Shown piece by piece: positions 35,278 to 44,171 of a DNA stretch of 64,000 nucleotides. The notes under the pieces are model-generated. The model made no database searches and was not told the origin of the DNA. It worked only from the letters and a program-made list of their open reading frames with translations. The DNA is from Eutrigla gurnardus (taxonomy: Eukaryota > Chordata > Actinopteri > Perciformes > Triglidae). The position numbers and the translations under genes are program-made. Within the stretch, counting starts at the first letter, position 1; the number at the start of each line of letters is the position of its first letter. Location of the stretch: NCBI GenBank assembly GCA_963514095.1, contig OY741280.1:21114554-21178553 (forward strand), read 5' to 3'.

Positions 35278-35466
35278 AGGAGGATAGTGAGGAGGAAGGA
35301 AAGGAGACGGAGGACCGGAAAGAAGAAGTCAGAAACCAGAGGAGATCCAGTCGGACCTTCTCAAGACCCTGATAGAGACCCTGCTAGGGGCTGAATCTTT
35401 GGATGCCAATTATCCTGAGGTGCTGGAGCTGGAAGATGAAGAGGATACAGAGGAGGTACAAGAACA
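35057..35466 (+). other. Foreign-looking Glu/Lys-rich segment replacing BEL pol
   Basis: This purine-rich stretch lies exactly where RT, RNase H and the integrase core should be. In the frame two bases off the Gag-protease frame it reads as a highly charged coiled-coil-like peptide of about 100 residues (EEEQEEKEREGKEANEDREE near the start). Around 35335 a third frame reads EEIQSDLLKTLIETLLGAES and onward without a stop. Codon-like structure in two frames is compatible with captured host mRNA or with an expanded low-complexity sequence. I cannot identify a source. Confidence 0.5.
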
Positions 35467-35595
35467 GGAAGGATTGTGGAGACCATTATGGACAAAAAGG
35501 GACTTGTACGTCAGCTTCGGATCAAGTCAAAGACCGGATTTCTGACCAGGCCCATCAACAAAGTCTGCCTACTATTGGAGGCAGAGGATCATTGA
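35467..35595 (+). pseudogene. BEL element 1 integrase C-terminal remnant
   Basis: A short open stretch ending at TGA 35593-35595 contains DKKGLVRQLRIKSKTG and then RPINKVCLLLE. This is the typical extreme C-terminus of BEL/Pao integrases, so the 3' end of the element is original and the loss is internal. Confidence 0.75.
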
Positions 35596-35789
35596 CTGAC
35601 CCAAACTGACTTTTGACCCCTTGACTTTGTTCCTGAACACTTGATTTTGACTAATCACTCTTTCCTTAGAGAACGTATATTGGATTACAAATAATGAAGA
35701 AAGAAGATCAAGAAAATATACTTATATACTATGTTGATTATGTCGAAATAGTAATTATTATTTGAAACATAATAATTAGGGGCCGGAAT

Positions 35790-36125
35790 TGTAGGGGCCA
35801 AAATCCATATTTGGTCTGTTTGTTTATTGTTTATTTTGAAAGGTCACTCATACTGTTTTTTGGTCATGTCACTTCCGTTTTGATTGACACATGGGTGTGG
35901 TTTAATCTATACACCTGGGCACTTGGATCGGCATGGGGTGACAGAGAAAGGGGGTTAGTGGCGCTCCTGATTCATATTTTCTGTTTACCGTCAAATCGTC
36001 AAATAACCAAGAATAAATCGTCAAACAATAAACATCACTGGACTTGGATTCATTTGAACGACGCGTAACTGCCTGGAGCCCACCTAAGCCTCTTAGCGAC
36101 CTTTTATAGGAAAACTGTCGCTACA
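35790..36125 (+). repeat. BEL element 1, 3' LTR
   Basis: It is 336 bp, apparently identical to the 5' LTR. The purine-rich AATTAGGGGCCGGAAT just before it serves as the polypurine tract. The ~190 bases before that, after the integrase remnant, hold nothing recognisable. Confidence 0.95.
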
Positions 36126-38285
36126 AATGTAGTCACAATCATTCAACTTCTCTTTGATCTCATACGGGCCGCTGTAGCGAGCCTGCAGAGCCGAGCCGGG
36201 AATAGGCAACAATACCAGCACCTTATCACCTGGATTGAAACTCCTCAGTTGAGCGTCCTTATCAAACCATGTCTTCATCTTCGTCTGTACAGCAGCTATG
36301 TTTCCCTTCGCCAACTCACAGGCACGGTGGAGTCTGAAACGAAAGTTACTGACATAGTCACACAAATTTTGCGGTTTTGCATCATTCAACCACTTCTCCC
36401 GAAGAAGCCTGAGGGGACCACGCACAGTGTGCGCAAAAACCAGCTCAGCCGGACTAAAGCCTAAAGACTCCTGCACGACCTCACGAGCTGCAAAGAGAAG
36501 AAGATGGACACCCTCATCCCAATCTTTGTTGAACTCTAAGCAGTACGTTCGGAGCATGGATTTTAATGTCTGATGGAAACGTTCGATCGCCCCCTGACTC
36601 TCCGGATGATACGCGCTAGAGTGGCAATGAGCAATATTAAGTTGTTTTAGTACTTGGGCAAAAATATGCGACATAAAGTTAGACCCTTGATCCGTCTGTA
36701 ACACCTTTGGCAACCCAAAAGTCGAGAAGAACTTCACCAGGGCCTTTACAACAGCAGGGGCCGTGATGTTGCGCATGGGAATGGCCTCAGGGAACCGTGT
36801 AGCGGAGCACATGACTGTAAGAAGAAACTTGTTTCCAGATTTTGTACGGGGAAATGGACCTACACAGTCTACAAGTACCCGCTCAAATGGCTCACCCACT
36901 ACAGGGATTGGATACAATGGATATGGTGGAATAACCTGATTCGGTTTGCCAACAACCTGACATACATGGCATGTTTTACAGTGTTGACGTACATCCTTTT
37001 TCAATCCTGGCCAGAAGAAACAGCGCAGCACCCGATCATACGTTTTATTTACCCCTAAGTGACCTGCCAAAGGATTATCATGGGCCAACAAAACAATTTC
37101 ATGTCGAAATTCCTGCGGAACAACAATTTGTGTCACAACACTCCAGTCGTCCTGTTTGGATGCCTGAGGCGGTGTCCATTTACGCACCAGCACATCATCT
37201 TTGACAAAGTAACCAGCGGACATGTTCTCAATTTTGTCCTCTGACACAACTGTTTCGAAAAGGGAAGAGAGGGACTGGTCACGCTTCTGCTCTACAATCA
37301 GCTGGTCCCTCGACATGCTTAATTTGAGGTCTTTCTCAAGAGGAGGGGCGGTCAGAAAAACAGGAGATGGAACAGACTCGACAGGAGGGGAGTCAGAAAC
37401 TGAATCCCCCGAAGGAGACAGCAAGACAGACGAAGAGATGCCACTATCAACTTCGGTCAAAAAACTGTCAGATAAGTCAATGTCATCATTCTCCCCAGTA
37501 GACGAACACTCCTTTCCTCTCTCGGCCATTGCACGCGTCACAGCACACACAGAAAACACCTCTGGATACTCTTTTTGTAGATCAGCTGATTGCTCATGGA
37601 GTGGAATGGCTGTCACCTCTGGATTGAGCAGTACCTTACCGCCAGCTAAGTCATTTCCCAATATAAGTGCAACACCATCAATGGGAAACTCAGGACGCAC
37701 ACCCACCACGACACAACCTTTAACTAAGTCACAGTCCAGGTAGATTGAGTGAAGTGGCACCCCCACCCACTGCATTCCAAAACCACGCACCAAAGCGCTA
37801 GCATTAACAGATGACTCCTCAGACAGTGGCAGAACCCCCTCCAGAAGAACAGACTGTGAGGCTGCACTGTCCCTCAAGATGGTCACAGGAACCTTTGGAC
37901 CTACGTCTGTCAAAGAAACAAACCCTTTCATCAAGAAAGGAGAATACACTTGGAGGTCGGGCTTCACTGGAGTCTGCTGTTGAGGAACATGTGACTGTTG
38001 GGACTGTGGCTCTGTTTTCAACAAATTAACCACCTTTGGAGTTTTATTTCTCCTTTCAAGTGCAAAGCAGGTTTTTATTGTGTGCCCATGCTTTTTACAG
38101 TACGCACAAACTGGTTTATCACCATCTTCCACTCTTGATTTCACATCATGTGAATTCGCCGATACTGGATTTGGAACAAAGGGTTTGGAGAACGCGAACC
38201 TGTTTTCTGCAGAGGAATAAGGCTTCTCAAATGTCTCTCTATGTGTGAGGACATATTCATCGGCCAAAACCGCCGCTTTGGACAC
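36126..38285 (-). CDS. Gypsy zinc knuckle, protease and integrase
   Basis: The frame is open from 38285 to the BEL insertion. Domains in order: CCHC knuckle CAYCKKHGHTIKTC at residues 60-73; a retropepsin-like segment with VTILRDSAAS at about 134-143, an atypical active site in which Ala stands where most families have Gly; then integrase with the zinc-binding pair H402/H409 and C439/C442 and the catalytic triad D473 (LVDCVGPF), D532 (TDQGSNF), E568 (GAIERF), spaced D-35-E. A C-terminal domain with NPGDKVLVLLP follows. Integrase lying before RT is the defining order of Gmr1-like elements. The upstream end overlaps gag in a different frame, which marks a small lesion near 38,300. Confidence 0.9.
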
Positions 38286-39115
38286 CTCTGCAACATTCTG
38301 ATTTTATCAGGTAAGCAATTTTTGAAATCTTCCAAAAGAATCAAATCACGCAGTCCACCGAAATCCTGCACCTTCCTAGACTGGCACCAGCGATCAAATA
38401 AGGTCTCCTTCTCCCTGCCGAACTCAACATATGTAACACCGTCTGTCTTTTTAAGTTTGCGGAATCTCTGGCGATATGCTTCAGGCACAAGCTCATACGC
38501 CCTCAGCACAGCTACTTTGATTTCATCATAGTCTAGGCTGGCTTGTGATGACAACGACGCATACGTGTCCTGAGCTCTGCCTGTAAACACACACTGCAAA
38601 AGCAACGGCCAGATTCCTTTAGGCCATTTCAAGGTGGCGGCAACACGCTCAAAGAGAATGAAATATTTGTCAACATCTCTATCATTAAATGGAGGAACTA
38701 AACGAAGGCACCGATTTACCTCAAACTCATCAGAATTAATTGGAGAACGAGCAGACTGTTGTATTTCAAGTTCTTTTATTCTAATTTGTCGTTTGGTTTC
38801 TTCTTCCATTTTACGCATCTCCAGATCATTTGAAAGTTCTTTTTCTTTAAGATCTAATCGGCGCATTTCAAGATCTAGTTCTTTGAGACGAAGCATTTCA
38901 AATGACTTATCGACAGGAGGTGAAACTGGTTCAGGAGGCAAGACATCAAGTGCTGTTAAAGCAGACCACAACTCAGATTTAAACTCCGGCTTCCGTAACT
39001 GCTTAGAAATGCCGACTTTAAAGTGATCGGCCATTTCTACCAACTGCTCTTTTGTGCAGCGATCAAACAAGTCAAGCGTAGGTTGCTTAACAAAGTCAGA
39101 CAATTTAAAGTCCAT
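38141..39115 (-). pseudogene. Gypsy Gag with SCAN-like capsid
   Basis: I start it at the ATG at 39115-39113 (MDFKLSDFVKQP). An N-terminal helical region is followed by a K/E/R-rich coiled coil (KELDLEMRRLDLKEKELSND). The capsid-like core starts near VNRCLRLVPPFNDRDVDKYF and contains WPLLLQCVFTGRAQDTYASL and YRQRFR. This pattern is shared by the SCAN domain and the capsid of Gmr1-like elements. After about 38,310 the frame leaves the expected sequence, and the remainder is read in the protease-integrase frame instead. The break looks like a short deletion with a frameshift. Confidence 0.82.
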
Positions 39116-39564
39116 CTTAAAAAGGCACAATTTGCTCACAACAATAACACAAAGCAACTGCAGCAAAAATGTGGCGTCCACATGTGAGTATACCGACACT
39201 CACAAAATCAGGCTATACTAAGCAAACAGCAACTGCAAAAAAAACAAAGTACACTATAGACCAACAATGGGAAATACCAGTTAAAGTGCACTATGATAAG
39301 TTGCAGCCTAGGAGCCTAATAACACTCAAAGACACAGGCAATAAAGCAAACAAGAAAGTGTCAAGCACACAACATAAAGCTAGACACAGTTTGCAATGAA
39401 GCAAACAAAGGAAGTGTCAAGCACACAACATAAAGCTAGACACAGTTTGCAACACACCAGCCCATTTTTCTGTCCTATAGGGTATTGTCACACTGAACTG
39501 GGGTTCAAAATGAAAAAAAAACCCATCAGCAGTGTACAAAAAAAGTTGGACGAGCCCCCACATA
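39116..39564 (-). promoter_or_regulatory. Gypsy leader with tRNA-Pro-like primer binding site
   Basis: On the minus strand TGGGGGCTCGTCC at 39560-39548 lies four bases from the LTR. It matches the first 13 bases of the known tRNA-Pro primer binding site. The leader also contains a 55-bp tandem duplication (units from 39346 and 39401, each with GTGTCAAGCACACAACATAA). No coding sequence is evident. Confidence 0.75.
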
Positions 39565-40146
39565 TGTTACGGCCTCATAGACGTTAGTTGACTTAGGCTC
39601 GATGAGACCATAGCACATAGAAGGGACACCACAAGAATTAAGTTGCAAAAGTTTATTTATTAAACTTAACGATGACTGGGGAAGAAAAAGGAGAAAAGAA
39701 AGTTAACCTTTAAAGATCCAAAGTATTCAACCAAAAGGGAGAAGGAGATCCCGGCCAAACAGAACAAAAGGGGAAAACGCAGGGCCAGCCACGCTGTGGG
39801 CCGTCGCATCCTGTGTTTTCCCGCTAAGAAAAAGAAAGAAATAGGGCAAACCTAAAACAAATACGACAAAACATGGCTGCCAGGGATCTCCAACCCAAAC
39901 TAAAATAATAAACTAAAATAATGAACTTCTGACATAAAGACAGAAGTGGGGGAGAAAACCAGGGTTAACTGACAATCAAACGAACCTTCCCCTTTTCCTG
40001 CTGAGCCCAGAGTGAGAACCCGAGGCCTCCCACCCTTTTTATCCCCAGGCTGATTACAAATAGTCTACCAGCCTGGAGAGCAGGGAGAAGGAGGAGGGAG
40101 GGGAAACAGCAGCAAGAAAAGAAACACTACCTGGCCACACATAACA
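39565..40146 (-). repeat. Gypsy 5' LTR (uninterrupted)
   Basis: It is 582 bp with TGTTACGG..CATAACA ends. It is the intact reference copy that shows where the array entered the other LTR. Confidence 0.95.
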
Positions 40147-40151
40147 ATCAT

Positions 40152-40310
40152 ATACTCCTCCCCTGTGCGGCTTCCGCTAAGGAATGTATCCTTGGTATGT
40201 TGTTTGACCCCTGCCCTTGCTGCTCTCTCGCCTGTGCCTGTGTGTGTGTATGTGTGTGTAGTAATTTAAAACATGTGTGATTAGCTCATGTATTTACATT
40301 TTTCTCCACA
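40152..40310 (-). repeat. Provirus 5' LTR, second part
   Basis: It matches 9271-9429 with no difference that I can see. It is followed directly by the provirus target duplication CTAG (40311-40314). Confidence 0.95.
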
Positions 40311-40593
40311 CTAGCAAAAAAACTTCGCGAGTGGCCGACGCGAGACTGATTAATTGACTGCGCGAGTGCCGGTATCACCGGTAGACTAAATCACACAGAC
40401 ACTTTCTCAGCACCACGAAGGAACTCTCCGTTTCTCGATGTTTCTACTGACACCAGGCGCCATTTTGCTAAAGACAAACATCAATGAAAACACACTTGGA
40501 GCTCTTGTTTGTTGTCGACAGCCTGACTGAACACAAGCAGACTAAGACACTACTGCAGAGTATGTGAGCTTCATTCAAACATTTCTGCACATT

Positions 40594-40896
40594 TACATTT
40601 ACATTTAGGTCATTTAGCAGACGCTTTTGTCCAAAGCGACTTACAATAAGTACATTTGTCAAAAGAAGGAAACAAAGAAACCACAACATATCATTGCCGA
40701 TAAAGTAAGAGCTAAAAATAGAACAAGTGTTAGGTCCTCATCTGAGTAAAGTAGTACCTTAAGAGCAGCAGTGCTACGATCAGAGTGCTATAGGTAAGTT
40801 TTTTTTGGGGGGGGGGGGGGGCGGTCATGCTAGAGTCGAGGTGAAGTCTGAACAGGTGAGTCTTGAGCCTTTTTCGGAAGATGGCAAATGACTCTG
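40594..40896 (+). repeat. Interspersed repeat upstream of MHC copy 2
   Basis: It is the same insertion as 256-562, with ACATT flanks at 40589-40593 and 40897-40901. It shares the position and ends with copy 1. Confidence 0.75.
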
Positions 40897-41028
40897 ACAT
40901 TACATTGCATTAGCCTGCAGATGACAGGAGCAGGAGGTTAAATGCTCCTTTCAGGTGCGGACAGCGTTGAGAAACCAGAATAAAGGGTCTCCAGCGTCCT
41001 CTCACGCAGGCTGAAATAACATCGCTCC

Positions 41029-41105
41029 ACTTTAACTTTCGTTATTAACCTCAGTGGCTTTACCCGGCTATTAGTGACTCGGTGCTCAGCTAAAATCCCC
41101 ATTTG
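41029..41105 (+). promoter_or_regulatory. MHC class I-type proximal promoter, copy 2 (X2 and Y altered)
   Basis: The ISRE-like stretch is intact at 41029-41046. The CRE/X2 position reads TGACTC (41075-41080) and the Y-box position reads ATTTG (41101-41105) instead of ATTGG. The leader ATG is 144 bases downstream. With both motifs changed, assembly of CREB/ATF-, NF-Y- and NLRC5-type factors should be weaker than at copy 3. That is an inference from motif knowledge. Confidence 0.5.
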
Positions 41106-41248
41106 CTCAGACGGAGGGTGAAGTCAGCGCTCCTCCTGGTCTCAGCCTCACTTCAGCCCGGATAGAGCAGCAGCTCGGACGTCATCACTTTGCCTCCACA
41201 ATAATAACAAGTGAAGAGTTGAAGACAGCTTGAGAAGGACAGGTGACG

Positions 41249-42863
41249 ATGGAGACGTGGACTGTGCTTCTTCTCCTGGCCGTCGGCCTCCACAGCGCGG
41301 CCGCAGGTGAGTCCACACTTTAGTTGTTGGCTTTTAAGTTGCTCGCTTGTAACAGAAGAACTGCGTCATGTCTTTAAGCCCTGTTTATATGAGCCGACGC
41401 TTCTTTCGGTCGTCTTTGGTGTTCAGCTCCAGGACTTCCTCCAAGTTCGGGATGAAATGTGTCTCCACACTGAAACACTCGTCTGTTTGAATGTAATACG
41501 TCACTACTGAGTTGGTTTGGTCAGATCTGAAGCTGTTTAGTAGAACGTCACTCACAAATCATCCGTATTATCACATATTATCATATTACATATATATCAT
41601 ATCAGTGTGTATAAATATTGTGTGATAAGTAAGAAGAAATCCAGGTGAAGAAATGACAAAGTTTGAGGTAATTCATGAGCAGCGTCTCCATTACATAGTT
41701 TGTCCTCCAGATGGAGCTATTTCATGTTTAACCCTGTATGTAAGACCCAGATATAGAAAAACCTAAAAAAAAAAAAAATTTACCTTTCAGATGTTGTTGT
41801 AGGAGGCCTTTGATGCAGAAATTTAAGAGTTTAAAAAAAAGTTTATGTATGAATTTAGAGAATAATAATACAAAAAAATTATATTGCAAAATTGGGCTTA
41901 GATGGGAGCAGAATTCCTGTATTTGTGCTCACGTCGTCTGAACAACAATTCAGAACAGCTAAGGGTTCATTTGCAAGGTTGATTGCTTACTACACTAAAA
42001 GAGATTTTACTTTTTGTTGAATCTGATGAATCCAGTCCAATGAAACGGAGAGATGTTAGAAGGAAACCTTGAGAGGTTGTGTGAGTTCATGGCCATAAAG
42101 CGGGACTTACAAACAAATGTACGATCCAATAGCATTGTGAGACTGAACAATAGAACCCAATAAATAAAATAAAATAATATAAAGCTGAGAGGATTTGGTT
42201 TCACACAACATGTTGTTTAACAACGATGTTGAGATTTAACTTCAGTTTACAGAAATCAAGATTTATGAAAGTGAGGGACAAACGGTCAGATTTGGTTTCT
42301 TGGTTCTTTCTGTATTTAAAAAAATAACTTTTATACTCAAACATCTGAAATCCACAAACACTCTGACGACAACATCAAACAAAATAAAACCTATTACTGG
42401 AATATGAAAAATAACAAACAGCGATAGAAGAGAGAGAGAAGTAGTTCTGTTGGATTGTGTGTGCAGGAAACATTGTTCAGTGATTTGTTGAAGATAAAAA
42501 CTGAGATCATGATGTTCATCTTGTGTTGCAGAGATTCACTCTCTGGAGTATTTCAACACGGCGTCCTCTGGAGTCCCAAACTTCCCAGAGTTTGTGGCTG
42601 TTGGGTTGGTTGATGACGTTGAGGTAACTCACTATGACAGCAACACCAGGAGATTGGAACCCAAACAGGACTGGATGAACAGAATCACAGAAGATGATCC
42701 TCAGTACTGGCAGAGTCACACTGAGAGCTGTGTGGTTGTTCAGCAGGTCGACAAAAACAAAATTGAAGTTACAAAGCAGCGCTTCAACCAAAGTGGAGGT
42801 TTGTTTATATTTCACTTCATTCTGACAACATTTGGTTTATACTTTGATCCTGTATTTTAATAA

Positions 42864-42957
<94 letters not shown>

Positions 42958-44100
42958 CACACACACATCCACTAGTTAATCAGCAGAACATTGATTATCA
43001 GTCTTTTATTTAATAAATCAGAAAACACGTTCTAGTTCCAGTTTCTCTAATTAGATAATTTTCTGCATTTCTGTGTTTTATATAATTTTGTATTAACTCC
43101 TGTTCCGTGTTGTTCAGACAAAAGATTTGAAGATTCAACCTCAGTTCTGATTCTGGTCCACCTCAGCTCTGATGGGGCCTCAGTCCTGCTCACACTGTAG
43201 TTCATTAAAGTTAACGCTTTCTCCTTCATTGACGTGATGTTTAGTGTCACTTCCACACACAAAGAATTCTGAGCTTTTTAATTCTTTAATTCTCTATAAA
43301 ATATCTATTTTACAAGATTACATTAGAACACATCATGATAATGTTTAATATGGCCCAATGCTATTTGTTACTGAATAATGATGATCATAATGTAACGCTA
43401 TGCGATCTCCTTGAACGTGATTAGCTGTTAGCTCTGTTATTTAGCCAATTAGGTAACCGGTGTCTCCTGATGATTTGAATTTGTATTTGCTGTTTACAAG
43501 ATGGATCAGCAACTAGAAAGAGTTGAAGCCTATTCAGATTTCATATTTTTACTGAATGAATCGGTGGCTGATATGACTGTGTCCCAAACAGAAAGTCTAG
43601 AGCAGAGATCTTGAACAGGGGGTCCGGGACCCCTAGGAGGTCCACAGTATGACTGCAGAGGGTCCCCAAAATTATTTGATCCCAAATAAATCCCCAAAGA
43701 TATGTCAACAAATACACCTTAACATGAATACAACCTATATTGAGCACATACAAATCTTCCAGTTTGTTTAATATTATGTGGGCCCTCTACCGGGTCACTA
43801 TAAGTCTTGGGGCTACTTGGCCTGAAAATGTTGAAGACCTCTGGTCTAGAGGGGTAAAATACGATGGCAAAGCGAAGCTGGAACACTTTATGTTCACAAT
43901 GACCAGGCAAAGCGAACTGCAACACGGACTTGAAGCGAACCGTACTCAGACCATCTCCCCCTGAGACGTCCACACTGTCCAGGTGATGGTTGGCTTTCAT
44001 GGAGCCAATAACAGCAGCAGGTGTAGCTCCTCTGTTGTCTGTCGATCAGTGTGTCTCCATGGAAATGATGTGATATTAACTGATGATCTCACTCTGGTTT

Positions 44101-44171
<71 letters not shown>

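Larger units (their letters stand above)
31352..36125 (+). mobile_element. BEL/Pao retrotransposon 1 (gag-protease only)
   Basis: It is inserted in gypsy pol with the duplication AATGT at 31347-31351 and 36126-36130. Both LTRs are 336 bp and look identical. Gag and aspartic protease are open in one long frame. The reverse transcriptase, RNase H and most of integrase are absent and replaced by about 400 bases of purine-rich sequence, after which a short integrase C-terminus remains. The identical LTRs suggest a very recent insertion, so the missing enzymes must have been supplied in trans by a relative. Confidence 0.9.
17529..40146 (-). mobile_element. Gmr1-like Ty3/gypsy retrotransposon, with two nested insertions
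   Basis: It is inserted in the provirus LTR with the duplication ATCAT at 17524-17528 and 40147-40151. Removing it restores continuity with the other LTR. The LTRs begin TGTTACGG and end CATAACA. The right LTR is 39565-40146 (582 bp). The left LTR is split into 17529-17883 and 29444-29675. On the minus strand the gene order is gag, protease, integrase, then RT-RNase H. Integrase before RT is the order known for Gmr1-like gypsy elements, and the Gag resembles the SCAN-like capsid of that group. A BEL element interrupts it between integrase and RT. Confidence 0.9.
8895..40314 (-). mobile_element. Gammaretrovirus-like endogenous provirus, interrupted by nested elements
   Basis: The provirus is on the minus strand with the order LTR, PBS, gag, RT-RNase H, integrase, env, polypurine tract, LTR. 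The 4-bp duplication CTAG is at 8895-8898 and 40311-40314. The left LTR is 8899-9429 (531 bp). The right LTR is split into 17157-17528 and 40152-40310 (372+159=531 bp) by a gypsy element. I count one mismatch between the two LTRs. The RT carries YVDD, and Env has a polybasic cleavage site and a CX6CC motif, which is the gamma type. The provirus is defective. It has no recognisable capsid, nucleocapsid or protease, pol is split by a 288-bp repeat, and integrase and env carry premature stops. Confidence 0.9.
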
